From: Balanoglossus misakiensis
Taxonomy: Eukaryota; Hemichordata
Direction: 5' to 3'
Length of the DNA stretch: 64,000 nt
Assembly (NCBI GenBank): GCA_040954595.2
Contig: CM082581.2
Location: 14,568,998 to 14,632,997 of the forward strand
A program made the translations under genes and the position numbers. Below, piece after piece: positions 22,681-35,646 of this stretch (within the stretch, counting starts at the first letter, position 1; each line of letters begins with the position of its first letter). Under the pieces are notes generated by a model, which ran no database searches, was not told the DNA's origin, and saw nothing but the letters and a program-made list of their open reading frames with translations.

Positions 22681-24447
22681 TGGTTTGGGCCACGGAAGTA
22701 GCACTGTATTTCACATCATAAATATGATATTTCATATCATAAATGGTAAACATCATTCATACATTTCATGTTTTTGTGGTGAGCATTTTTGTGTAGGATG
22801 TTGAAATTTTGAGTTTTGAGAAAAGGGAGACATTCAAATTATTTAGAATATTTGTGTCACGGGCTCACAGAGACTTGTATGGATCGATTGGCCCCATAAA
22901 AAAAAGTTCAGTTGAGAGAGGGAAGTAGTTCTTCACGCCGACTATCAACTATTTTGGTTATCGGTTTTACGAACAATAGCCACTTGTACCCCTGAACTGT
23001 GACGCAGAATGCACGTAGCACAAGGGAACGTCTCAAGTTGACAAAGTTGGAGGGAAATATCATTTGTACAGGCAATTTGTAAATACTAGTATCCAGGAGG
23101 TTAGCCCATTTCAGTCGATGAAATGAACACCCGGAAATGAACCTTCTTTGTTTCTTTTTATGAAACGAAAAATCAAATTTGTTGTCAAGTAGTTTTGGCT
23201 GTTCGTTTATTGTGTCATTACATCAACACCCTTTTAATATTATGACATTCGTTTCTGGATTCAGGCCATCAAGTCCGAATCACAGTTTCCATCCGTCCAC
23301 AGTAATTAGGCCTACGCAGGCCTATACATGTACTTCTTCCGCAGGATCTATGATAGCGATGACATTTTTATACAATCGCATCTCCATAATCAATGTGTCC
23401 CTGGTCGATTATAGGTATACACGTACGATTAAAAGCAATTCAAATAGCAATCTTGCAACCATTTAGGCATTTGCGTGGATTTTTATGAATAGTGTCACTA
23501 ACCACCACTGTACAAACTCCAATTTTATTTTTCAAACTTTCAAAACAAAAAGAGGAACCCGCAAATCTATGACATTTATTTAACATGAGCATTTAATGTT
23601 TTTTCGACTAATTTGAAAAAGTTTCAAACTGTAGAGATAAGGGCTTTATATGAGTATGCCAATATCAAAAACTCAACACAAATCTTATGATGATCACTTG
23701 AATCATAAAATGTGTTGTGTTCTGTACTCTAGCTGTCGGGTACTACAGTAGTATCCGGGAGAGAGATTCGAACATTACTTTTTCAAGCGCTGCGGTAAGA
23801 AAACTGAGACTATCCCTAATAAGCGGCCGGGCCCAGCGTGTTGTCGCTAACTGAACACGTGATCAGTAATGACGAACGGTCGTAAATAAGCTTTAGGTTT
23901 TTCCCAACTCGCACATACAGTTCTCAACTTTGTGCCGGTGCCAAAGTGAGCCCGTTGCGCAGGGTAGGCGCGATAAACAGACAGATCTGTTGTGATTCGG
24001 CCTGGAAAAGTTCGCTATTAAAGCTGTATAGGCCTACATGCAATTTGTGTCGCTGTGAAATACATGCCCGGGCTGTGCGTTCCCGTGTAACGTCGGGAAC
24101 TTGACACACAGAGCTGGTGTTTTGAGGGTTCAACATGTTCACATGCTGGTTGTTTAATCTGTATTGATTTCATCGACGGAAGTTGGTATTTTCGGCATTT
24201 AAAACCGGCACACAAGACTTAATAATACTTTAGGAATGAAATTATAATTAATTTCTTCTTTTGTTGCAAATGTATATCGGAGAGTGAAAGTTTGCAGTGG
24301 AGGAGCGTGATTTTATGTTCGGTCATTGGGTCTTCGCCGCAATGACTTGTGGTGGTAGTGAAATCTTCTGCAGAACGGTAAATGGCTTCGCTTCCGTTAT
24401 TTTGAGAAACAAAACTACTATAATTGAGGTGTTTTCGTCTGGTAAAC

Positions 24448-24461
24448 GATTGCTAGGCAAC
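24448..24461 (-). promoter_or_regulatory. Candidate RFX X-box
   Basis: On the minus strand the sequence GTTGCCTAGCAATC differs by one base from the canonical RFX site GTTGCCTAGCAACC. No associated gene start was identified within a few hundred bases, so function is unproven. Confidence 0.35.
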
Positions 24462-24600
24462 AGAATCCCAAATCTCCCTAACGACCATGTTTGAAGCCAG
24501 GATATGATAGTCGAAAAAAGCCAGCTGGGAAACGTCTACTACTTTCTTTGATAAATATCGCTGGCTTAGACGATTTAAAGAAAAACATTTGATAAAATGA

Positions 24601-24767
24601 TGAGCTATAACCTATGAAAAATGTCAAGAAACGACAAAATGACCGAAATTCGCAAAGTCGGAAAACTGTCATTGTTTGAAAAAATCATGAGCTATACATG
24701 TAATAATTTGTGGGCTTCTGGCCGTTGGTGGCGTCCGATCCCGCTGCACAGGTGAGACGCAGGATCA
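24601..24767. repeat. 167-bp direct duplication, copy A
   Basis: Nearly identical to 24,943-25,109, offset exactly 342 bp. It contains GACCGAAATTCGCAAAGTCG and ends CACAGGTGAGACGCAGGATCA in both copies. Confidence 0.8.
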
Positions 24768-24788
24768 AGTCGGAAAGCTCTTGCTGAC

Positions 24789-24888
24789 CGTGGTGGTCAC
24801 GGACATTTTTTGGCTCTAAGAACCACGCTCTTCCTAATCGTGGTGGTCATGGACATTTTTTGGTCCTAAGAACCACGCTCTTCCTGAC
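24789..24888. repeat. Two tandem copies of a 50-bp unit
   Basis: Units start CGTGGTGGTCACGGACATTT and CGTGGTGGTCATGGACATTT, and both end GAACCACGCTCTTCCT. GTGGT and ACCAC within each unit are complementary. A partial third copy of the 167-bp duplication follows (24,889-24,950). Confidence 0.75.
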
Positions 24889-24942
24889 AAAAATGACCGA
24901 AATTCGCAATGTCGGAAAACTTTCATTTTTTGATAAAAATCA

Positions 24943-25109
24943 TGAGCTATAACCCATGAAAAATGTCAAGAAACGACAAAATGACCGAAATTCGCAAAGT
25001 CGGAAAACTGTCATTGTTTGAAAAAATCATGAGCTATACATGTAATAATTTGTGGGCTTCTGGCCGTTGGTGGCGTCCGATCCCGCTGCACAGGTGAGAC
25101 GCAGGATCA
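24943..25109. repeat. 167-bp direct duplication, copy B
   Basis: Second copy of the 24,601 segment, differing by about one base (AACCC for AACCT near the left end) in what I compared. Confidence 0.8.
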
Positions 25110-27663
25110 TGGAAAATACAATGCACCTGTGCTACGAGCTCATCCACGTTTTAAACGCAAATCGCGCAGAGCGACCCGGGCTATCAAGAGAGCAACAACC
25201 TGCAGAACAAGAGGATTTTGTCTGACAAGCTACGGGAATTTCTACAGCCCGGAAACCAAGATAAAGAACATATTATCTACTAGGTAAGTAACCGGTATTT
25301 ACTAAAATTAGCGCTCCGACTTTCGACCCTAGTGGGGAAAAGGTGAAGACCCAATTCGTTAGTAATTCTATCCTAGTTTTCGAGAGAGTAGTCGGAGTAC
25401 TCGCCATTGTTCCAAGAAGCGACGTGGTTTTTTCGTTTGAAACGTGGCGCGGACGCCCGGCCCAATTGCGTTCAGTTTTCAACACTTGCACCAAATAAAT
25501 CTATTCACTAGTTTTTTTTCTGATGAGAGCCAAGGAACTATAGTTGTCGTCGAGCGAAAATACGAGCGAATCTCCAAGTGTAAAATGTGTAATATTTATT
25601 GAAGTTCGGAATGCTGGGGGCAAGTTCAATGAATAATGTTAGGGGAGATTTCCGTGAGTGTTTCTGTGTCGGATTTTTGCGCACATTTTCTAGCCAGTTT
25701 ATTACTGCATTTTTGCGTGTAACAAAATCCGCCTACAATAATTTCAAAAACTTGCTAGTTGTGGTTTCAAAACACCGTGCAGAACTGCATTTGGCTTTTC
25801 CGACCGGCATTATTGTTGATCTGCTTGTCAATAATATTTAGGTGTCCCATTATATTACTCTATTGCGGGTTCTATTATTATTGTAATACACTCCGACTAT
25901 TGTATTATTGATATCAATCGTATTAATTGTCATGCTGTATTACTCAATATCATTGCGAGTTGTATTATAGTTGTGACATAGTCCGTTTATTTTAGTGGTC
26001 ATTGTCATTTCATTCTGATCAAACGTGGTATTGCGCGGTAGTATATCTTGCGAGTAATATCGCATTGTTATACATTTATTTAGTCTGTACTCTGCGCGGG
26101 TAATAGTTTCGGGTAACAATATTTCTGTCATCTCCCGATATTACTCTGTATTATTGGGGGTAATATTTAGCGGCAATCGATCGTCTATTTATCACGGAGT
26201 ACAACTTGTAACGTATCATAATGGAACTCAATTTAAACACCGATACTTTAGAAGTACTTCTATGCACGTGTTCAATTTTTGTCAGGAGTTTGACCTAGTT
26301 TAGCACAGGCTCTTTCACGTTTCATAAACAAGTATGTTGCCAATAATATTTTGCCAACACGTTCACATTTTGAGTAAATTGATATTTTAATATTCTGGAC
26401 GCAACGAATTTCTCTCGACACAGTGTTGTGTTGGCTCATATTTATGCACCCCAATCAATCCCTTAATGTCGGACCAATTGGATAAGTAGTGCTGTTTATT
26501 TCCGTATTTCATGGCCTCCGGCCCAAAATTCTTTACATTTTCTTTAAAACTTAAAACGGACGGGAATACTTAAACTTATTTCATAATTGAAAATCATCTG
26601 TCTTTTCTCACTCCCATGATAGCATGAAAAAGCAATGCTGCTGAACACTGTAGAAAGGTACCATCGTTTGAATTCATAAGGAAAAAATCTTTCTGTTAGT
26701 CGGTGGGTTAAAATACATCGTAAGAATATATTTTAGTCTGTGACTGGAACAAAGTACAACACAATAGGAAATGATGTTCATCTTCATTTTCGTTACTGTC
26801 ACACAACAAGCAAATCATTTTGTTTTATCTACTCTGTGCTTTCTATCTGTTATCAAAAAACGTTCATGAAAAGCTGCATGAAAAAAAATATCTTCCTAAC
26901 TTCACAATTTCGTCACCGTAATTATTTTCAAAAAGATCATTTTGTAGTTCAAAGATGCCATATAATATCTAAATTTTAATAACAAGTGATATGTAATCAA
27001 AAAGGGAGGTTCTGTAACATGCATTTAAAAACGGGGGTCCCCACACCTGTTTTCCTGTAAAACCACAAAATGCTGTTCATACTATAATATTGCATATATA
27101 GTTCTAAATATCCAACCGATAGAGGGTGCTGTTTAATATTCGTACTTTAAGTACGATAATACTTTTTTGTTGTACGTTAAACTTGGTCAACTATTTAACA
27201 CAGAATTTTGCCGTATATACTGTAAACACTCAGGATTTTTTTCGCGACAGGAAATTTTCGCGATATCAAAAGAGGCGACTGTTACGCGATTCATTTTTCG
27301 CGTTCGTATATTTCACTAATTGCATCGTTATTTCTGTACAATTTCCATTCTACGATTATTTGTCGCATTAGTAGCACGATTCTTGGCTGCAAACCTTCAT
27401 GTTCAAACAAAGTGTGTAATGTTTATCAAAGTCATGAAACCGCAACCATTTTTATGCGTACGTGTGTTTGTCTTTTTGCCAGATTGTGCATGAATGTAGC
27501 CGAGCTGGTGTGTTGCATTTCACGATGTCAATCACACATGTTTATTCGCGACTGCATGCATTTAAGTTTCCATGGCATTGCAGTGAAGAACTTCACTCTT
27601 CAATTCTACTAATGCATGTTTTTATAGATTCGTATTCAATTTGAGTGTGTTTTATCATAGACC

Positions 27664-28860
27664 ATGTAGGGTCCATGATCGCAGATGAAGATATCTGGAT
27701 GCCAAATGAAGAGAAGACACAGGTTTTTAGTCAGCATTTGAAGAGTTTATAATGAGAATGAAGGGATTGCGTTCTATCCAGTTTTCTCTTAAAGCGACAA
27801 AATCGCTTTTTGACCTTTCAACGATTTCAAGTATACATTGATTACTCGTGTTATCTTTGTGTTAAAAATTGATGTTGATTTGTAACCATCATTTCCTGTC
27901 ATACAAAATCAATCTCTAAACGGTCCAAAATGAATGAATTTTGCTCCTTAATCTGTTGATCCAGTGAAGATTATGGCATTTACATTGACTTTCCGTATGC
28001 GTTCCCTTGATCACACTGGTTACTTGTAATTGTGCAGAATTTCAATTATGTTAATTAGCACACTTGTCTACTATTACAGTTGAGGAGCTACACAATTGTT
28101 GCAGCCATTGGGAAAACTTCATGACAAGAAGGATTCAGATTAGGACACAGTATAAATTCTCATACACATACATGTACATACATACATGTACATACATACA
28201 TACATACATACATACATACATACATACATACATACATACATACATACATACATACATACATACATACATACATACATACATACATACATACATACATACA
28301 TACGTACATACGTACATACGTACATACGTACATACGTACATACATACGTACATACGTACATACATGAACATGTGTGTTTAATGTGTGTTAAAACAATATT
28401 ACAGAGAGAACAAGTCTGTAACCATTTAACTCAACTATGCTTATTTAACTGAAGCCTAAATGTCCATATGATTCAGTACTTCTAAAAATTACATGTATGC
28501 ATTGAGGAAATTTTGTTTAGTGAATTGTGCAGTCAAATCAAATTGATTCAATCTAGAAAACTGTTTGTGCCATTTCAGCCATTTTTTCTAACTTCAATAT
28601 TAACGTACTAACACACCATAAACTAACTATAACAACTAATACTTTGGCTGGAGTGGTATAAGCAGGCTATGAGAAACTTTTATTCTTGTGACTATTTCTA
28701 TTTTTCATAATGAGCCAGTTAGAAGTATACAGATGAAATTAAGTATTGTATTCTAATTCAATTTAAATTAGCTGTATTTCCCAAAACCTGAAAGTGAAGG
28801 TCAGGAAAATTACTCATTTCAAATTTTAGGGTACAGAATTGTTCTCTATGTATGTATGTA
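27664..28860. repeat. Left flanking duplicate (paralogous with 39,190-40,035)
   Basis: Collinear similarity to the right copy includes GAGTTTATAATGAGAATGAAG, GTCAAGTATACATTGA-like sequence, GATTCAGATTAGGACACAGT, GTTTGTGCCATTTCAGCCAT, ACTAATACTTTGGCTGGA and TTGTTCTCTATGTATG. It begins with an intact exon-like end, MIADEDIWMPNEEKTQ followed by CAG|GTTTTT at 27,722. Confidence 0.75.
28166..28366. repeat. (TACA)n microsatellite, about 200 bp
   Basis: Uninterrupted (CATA)n for about 110 bp, with TACG-containing variants towards its right end. It is embedded in the left duplicate and absent from the matching point of the right duplicate near 39,570. Confidence 0.95.
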
Positions 28861-28950
28861 TGTATGTATGTATGTATGTATGTATGTATGTATGTATGTA
28901 TGTATGTATGTATGTATGTATGTATGTATGTATGTATGTATGTATGTATG

Positions 28951-28981
<31 letters not shown>

Positions 28982-29168
28982 TGTATGTAATGTATGTAAT
29001 GTATGTAATGTATGTAATGTATGTATGTATGTATGTATGTATGTATGTATGTATGTATGTATGTATGTATGTATGTATGTATGCAATGTATGTAATGTAT
29101 GTAATGTATGTAATGTATGTAATGTATGTATGCATGTATGTAATGTATGCATCTATGTAATGTATGTG
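28849..29168. repeat. (TATG)n microsatellite with TAATG interruptions, about 320 bp
   Basis: The complementary motif to the array at 28.17 kb, so the two lie in inverted orientation about 480 bp apart. Two clusters of a 9-bp variant (TGTATGTAA) interrupt it at 28,977-29,020 and 29,085-29,130. Confidence 0.95.
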
Positions 29169-29672
29169 TATGTGAATCCCTAATGTATCCTTGTCCGAAT
29201 TTTATCTTGTCATGAAGTTCTCCCAATGTCTACAATAGTTGAGAAGCTTTCCAACCGTGATGGTAGATAAGTTTAGCAAATTTTTGGTAATTGTTTACTA
29301 GTGTGCTATAATATAACAGAAACTAACAATTGAAGTATAATTGCTTTAAGTTAAGCAGGAAGGATGACGACAAAATTCCAAATGATGCCAATGGTAGAAG
29401 TGGACAAGGACTTGATTTTCCAGCCAGCCAATAAAGTACTTGCATGATGGCAGATGAAGCAAGTTCAAGCATGAAGACTGATGTATAATTTCTGAATGGT
29501 GCCAACGGTAGAAGTTGACAAGGACCTGGTCTTGCAGTCAGCCAATAAACAACTTGCATGATGGCAGATGAAGATATATGGATGTCAAATGAAGAAAACG
29601 TACAGGTTTGCAGGCAACAAGTGTATATTGGAACAAATTCAAACTTAACTCATTGAATCAATTTTATAAAAT

Positions 29673-29861
29673 ATGTCACCACTTTGTTCATTGATCATGA
29701 ATAATTTTTTTTCTGTTGTTTTGTTAGAATATGCCAAAGAGTGCAGGCTGATGTTGTGTATCCGAATGTTGCCATTGGTAGAAGTGGACAAGGACTTGGT
29801 CTTGCTTTCACCTAATAAACTCTGTATGATAGCAGATGAAGATATTTGGATGTCAAATTAA
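29673..29861 (+). pseudogene. Least-degraded exon-like monomer
   Basis: From the AG at 29,727, the frame reads EYAKECRLMLCIRMLPLVEV, then DKDLVLLSPNKLCMIADEDI and WMSN before TAA. Here CGA stands where almost all other copies have TGA. VEVDKDLV and NKxLA recur in other copies, at 29,390 and 39,160, in frames disrupted elsewhere. I do not recognise the peptide family. It is more likely a relic of a repeated exon than an active gene. Confidence 0.4.
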
Positions 29862-30854
29862 GAAAAAATACAGGTTTGCAGTCAACATTTTAAGAGTGTA
29901 TATAGTGTTGGAACAAATCCAAACTTAACTCATTGAATCAATTTTATAAAATATGTCACCATTTTGTTCATTGATCATGAATAATTTTTTTTCTGTTGTT
30001 TTGTTAGAATATGGCGAAGAGTACAGGCTGATGTTGTGTATCTGAATGTTGCCATTGGTAGAAGTGGACAAGGACATGGTTTCCCAGTCACCCAATAAAC
30101 TACTTGCATGATGGCAGATGAAGATATTTGGATGTCAAATAAAGAAAACATACAGGTTTGCAGTCAACATTTTAAGAGTGTATATAGTGTTGGAACAAAT
30201 CCAAACTTAACTCATTGAATCAATTTTATAAAATATGTCACCACTTTGTTCATTGATCATGAATAATTTTTTTCTGTTGTTTTGTTAGAATATGGCGAAG
30301 AGTGCAGGCTGATGTTGTGTATCTGAATGTTGCCATTGGTAGAAGTGGACAAGGACATGGTCTTCCAGTCAGCCAATAAACTACTTGCATGATGGCAGAT
30401 GAAGATAATTGGATGTCAAATAAAGAAAACATAAAGGTTTGCAGTCAACATTTTAAGAGTGTATATAGTGTTGGGACAAATCAAAACTTAACTCATTGAA
30501 TCAATTTTATAAACTATGTCACCACTTTGTTCATTGATCATGAATAATTTTTTTCTGTTGTTTTGTGAGAATATGGCGAAGAGTGCAGGCTGATGTTGTG
30601 TATCTGCATGTTGCCATTGGTAGAAGTGGACAAGGACATGGTTTCCCAGTCACCCAATAAACTACTTGCATGATGGCAGATGAAGATATTTGGATGTCAA
30701 ATAAAGAAAACATAAAGGTTTGCAGTCAACATTTTAAGAGTGTATATAGTGTTGGAACAAATCAAAACTTAACTCATTGAATCAATTTTATAAACTATGT
30801 CACCACTTTGTTCATTGATCATGAATAATTTTTTTCTGTTGTTTTGTTAGAATA

Positions 30855-33250
30855 TGGCGAAGAGTGCAGGCTGATGTTGTGTATCTGAATGTTGCCATTG
30901 GTAGAAGTGGACAAGGACTTGGTTTCCCAGTCAGCCAATAAAGTACTTCCATGATGGCAGATGAAGCAAGTTCAAGCATGAAGAATGATGTTTAATTTCT
31001 AAATGGTGCCAACGGTAGAAGTGGACAAGGAGTTGGTCTTGCAGTCAGCCAATAAACAACTTGCATGATGGCAGATGAAGATATATGGATGTCAAATGAA
31101 GAAAACGTACAGGTTTGCAGGCAACAAGTGTATATTGGAACAAATTCAAACTTAACTCATTGAATCAATTTTATAAAATATGTCACCACTTTGTTCATTG
31201 ATCATGAATAATTTTTTTTCTGTTGTTTTGTTAGAATATGCCGAAGAGTGCAGGCTGATGTTGTGTATCTGAATGTTGCCATTGGTAGAAGTGGACAAGG
31301 ACTTGGTTTCCCAGTCACCCAATAAAGTACTTCCATGATGGCAGATGAAGCAAGTTCAAGCATGAAGAATGATGTTTAATTTCTAAATGGTGCCAACGGT
31401 AGAAGTGGACAAGGACTTGGTCTTGCAGTCAGCCAATAAAAAACTTGCATGATGGCAGATGAAGATATATGGATGTCAAATGAAGAAAACGTACAGGTTT
31501 GCAGGCAACAAGTGTATATTGGAACAAATTCAAACTTAACTCATTGAATCAATTTTATAAAATATGTCACCACTTTGTTCATTGATCATGAATCATTTTT
31601 TTTCTGTTGTTTTGTTAGAATATGCCGAAGAGTGCAGGCTGATGTTGTGTATCTGAATGTTGCCATTGGTAGAAGTGGACAAGGACTTGGTTTCCCAGTC
31701 ACCCAATAAACTACTTGCATGATGGCTGATGAAGATATTTGGATGTCAAATTAAGAAAACATAAAGGTTTGCAGTCAACATTTTAAGAGTGTATATAGTG
31801 TTGGAACAAATCCAAGCTTAACTCATTGAATCAATTTAATAATATATGTCACCACTTTGTTCATTGATCATGAATAATTTTTTTTCTGTTGTTTTGTTAG
31901 AATATGGCAAAGAGTGCAGGCTGATGTTGTGTATCTGAATGTTGCCATTGGTAGAAGTGGACAAGGACTTGGTTTCCCAGTCACCCAATAAACTACTTGC
32001 ATGATGGCTGATGAAGATATTTGGATGTCAAATTAAGAAAACATAAAGGTTTGCAGTCAACATTTTAAGAGTGTATATAGTGTTGGAACAAATCCAAGCT
32101 TAACTCATTGAATCAATTTTATAAACTATGTCACGACTTTGTTCATTGATCATGAATAATTTTTTTTCTGTTGTTTTGTTAGAATATGGCGAAGAGTGCA
32201 GGCTGATGTTGTGTATCTGAATGTTGCCAATGGTAGAAGTGGACAAGGACTTGGTCTTCCAGTCAGCCAATAAAGTACTTGCATGATGGCAGATGAAGCA
32301 AGTTCAAGCATGAAGAATGATCTTTAATTTCTAAATGGTGCCAACGGTAGAAGTGGACAAGGACTTGGTCTTGCAGTCAGCCAATTAACAACTTGCATGA
32401 TGGCAGATGAAGATATATGGATGTCAAATGAAGAAAACGTACAGGTTTGCAGTCAACAAGTGTATATAGTATTGGAACAAATTCAAACTTAACTCATTGA
32501 ATCAATTTTATAATATATGTCACCACTTTGTTCATTGATCATGAATCATTTTTTGTCTGTTGTTTTGTTAGAATATGTCGAAGAGTGCAGGCTGATGTTG
32601 TGTATCTGAATGTTGCCATTGGTAGAAGTGGACAAGGACTTGGTTTCCCAGTCACCCAATAAACTACTTGCATGATGGCTGATGAAGATATTTGGATGTC
32701 AAATTAAGAACACATAAAGGTTTGCAGTCAATATTTTAAGAGTGTATATAGTGTTGGAACAAATCCAAGCTTAACTCATTGAATCAATTTAATAATATAT
32801 GTCACCACTTTGTTCATTGATCATGAATAATTTTTTTTCTGTTGTTTTGTTAGAATATGGCGAAGAGTGCAGGCTGATGTTGTGTATCTGAATGTTGCCA
32901 ATGGTAGAAGTGGACAAGGACTTCGTCTTCCAGTCAGCCAATAAAGTACTTGCATGATGGCAGATGAAGCAAGTTCAAGCATGAAGAATGATGTTTAATT
33001 TCTAAATGATGCCAACGGTAGAAGTGGACAAGGACTTGGTCTTGCAGTCAGCCAATTAATTAACAACTTGCATGATGGCAGATGAAGATACATGGATGTC
33101 AAATGAAGAAAACGTACAGGTTTGCAGTCAACAAGTGTATATAGTATTGGAACAAATTCAAACTTAACTCATTGAATCAATTTTATAATATATGTCACCA
33201 CTTTGTTCATTGATCATGAATCATTTTTTGTCTGTTGTTTTGTTAGAATA
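30855..33250. repeat. 2,396-bp higher-order repeat, copy 1
   Basis: Several diagnostic variants recur exactly 2,396 bp downstream: ATGCCGAAG (31,241/33,637 and 31,625/34,021), TCACGACTTTG (32,133/34,529), GATCTTTAATTTC and AAGAACACATAAAGG. No difference was seen in the segments compared, apart from the first few bases (ATGGCG versus ATGTCG). Confidence 0.85.
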
Positions 33251-35646
33251 TGTCGAAGAGTGCAGGCTGATGTTGTGTATCTGAATGTTGCCATTGGTAG
33301 AAGTGGACAAGGACTTGGTTTCCCAGTCAGCCAATAAAGTACTTCCATGATGGCAGATGAAGCAAGTTCAAGCATGAAGAATGATGTTTAATTTCTAAAT
33401 GGTGCCAACGGTAGAAGTGGACAAGGAGTTGGTCTTGCAGTCAGCCAATAAACAACTTGCATGATGGCAGATGAAGATATATGGATGTCAAATGAAGAAA
33501 ACGTACAGGTTTGCAGGCAACAAGTGTATATTGGAACAAATTCAAACTTAACTCATTGAATCAATTTTATAAAATATGTCACCACTTTGTTCATTGATCA
33601 TGAATAATTTTTTTTCTGTTGTTTTGTTAGAATATGCCGAAGAGTGCAGGCTGATGTTGTGTATCTGAATGTTGCCATTGGTAGAAGTGGACAAGGACTT
33701 GGTTTCCCAGTCACCCAATAAAGTACTTCCATGATGGCAGATGAAGCAAGTTCAAGCATGAAGAATGATGTTTAATTTCTAAATGGTGCCAACGGTAGAA
33801 GTGGACAAGGACTTGGTCTTGCAGTCAGCCAATAAAAAACTTGCATGATGGCAGATGAAGATATATGGATGTCAAATGAAGAAAACGTACAGGTTTGCAG
33901 GCAACAAGTGTATATTGGAACAAATTCAAACTTAACTCATTGAATCAATTTTATAAAATATGTCACCACTTTGTTCATTGATCATGAATCATTTTTTTTC
34001 TGTTGTTTTGTTAGAATATGCCGAAGAGTGCAGGCTGATGTTGTGTATCTGAATGTTGCCATTGGTAGAAGTGGACAAGGACTTGGTTTCCCAGTCACCC
34101 AATAAACTACTTGCATGATGGCTGATGAAGATATTTGGATGTCAAATTAAGAAAACATAAAGGTTTGCAGTCAACATTTTAAGAGTGTATATAGTGTTGG
34201 AACAAATCCAAGCTTAACTCATTGAATCAATTTAATAATATATGTCACCACTTTGTTCATTGATCATGAATAATTTTTTTTCTGTTGTTTTGTTAGAATA
34301 TGGCAAAGAGTGCAGGCTGATGTTGTGTATCTGAATGTTGCCATTGGTAGAAGTGGACAAGGACTTGGTTTCCCAGTCACCCAATAAACTACTTGCATGA
34401 TGGCTGATGAAGATATTTGGATGTCAAATTAAGAAAACATAAAGGTTTGCAGTCAACATTTTAAGAGTGTATATAGTGTTGGAACAAATCCAAGCTTAAC
34501 TCATTGAATCAATTTTATAAACTATGTCACGACTTTGTTCATTGATCATGAATAATTTTTTTTCTGTTGTTTTGTTAGAATATGGCGAAGAGTGCAGGCT
34601 GATGTTGTGTATCTGAATGTTGCCAATGGTAGAAGTGGACAAGGACTTGGTCTTCCAGTCAGCCAATAAAGTACTTGCATGATGGCAGATGAAGCAAGTT
34701 CAAGCATGAAGAATGATCTTTAATTTCTAAATGGTGCCAACGGTAGAAGTGGACAAGGACTTGGTCTTGCAGTCAGCCAATTAACAACTTGCATGATGGC
34801 AGATGAAGATATATGGATGTCAAATGAAGAAAACGTACAGGTTTGCAGTCAACAAGTGTATATAGTATTGGAACAAATTCAAACTTAACTCATTGAATCA
34901 ATTTTATAATATATGTCACCACTTTGTTCATTGATCATGAATCATTTTTTGTCTGTTGTTTTGTTAGAATATGTCGAAGAGTGCAGGCTGATGTTGTGTA
35001 TCTGAATGTTGCCATTGGTAGAAGTGGACAAGGACTTGGTTTCCCAGTCACCCAATAAACTACTTGCATGATGGCTGATGAAGATATTTGGATGTCAAAT
35101 TAAGAACACATAAAGGTTTGCAGTCAATATTTTAAGAGTGTATATAGTGTTGGAACAAATCCAAGCTTAACTCATTGAATCAATTTAATAATATATGTCA
35201 CCACTTTGTTCATTGATCATGAATAATTTTTTTTCTGTTGTTTTGTTAGAATATGGCGAAGAGTGCAGGCTGATGTTGTGTATCTGAATGTTGCCAATGG
35301 TAGAAGTGGACAAGGACTTCGTCTTCCAGTCAGCCAATAAAGTACTTGCATGATGGCAGATGAAGCAAGTTCAAGCATGAAGAATGATGTTTAATTTCTA
35401 AATGATGCCAACGGTAGAAGTGGACAAGGACTTGGTCTTGCAGTCAGCCAATTAATTAACAACTTGCATGATGGCAGATGAAGATACATGGATGTCAAAT
35501 GAAGAAAACGTACAGGTTTGCAGTCAACAAGTGTATATAGTATTGGAACAAATTCAAACTTAACTCATTGAATCAATTTTATAATATATGTCACCACTTT
35601 GTTCATTGATCATGAATCATTTTTTGTCTGTTGTTTTGTTAGAATA
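33251..35646. repeat. 2,396-bp higher-order repeat, copy 2
   Basis: Direct tandem copy of 30,855-33,250. It is followed by further 675-bp steps. Confidence 0.85.

Larger units (their letters stand above)
22700..27660. other. Intergenic region without a supported gene
   Basis: Apart from the duplications at 24.6-25.1 kb and the X-box-like site, I see no gene. A 160-nt stretch at 25,130-25,286 is open in one plus frame with a basic peptide and ends in a strong donor (ACTAG|GTAAGT), but no acceptor or downstream exon could be paired. TTTTTCGCG and related inverted words at 27,240-27,300 look like repeat debris. Confidence 0.5.

Noticed and set aside
28064-29226. Frames of repeating Tyr-Ile-His-Thr or Met-Tyr-Val-Cys
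   Set aside because: Direct translations of tetranucleotide microsatellites on both strands.
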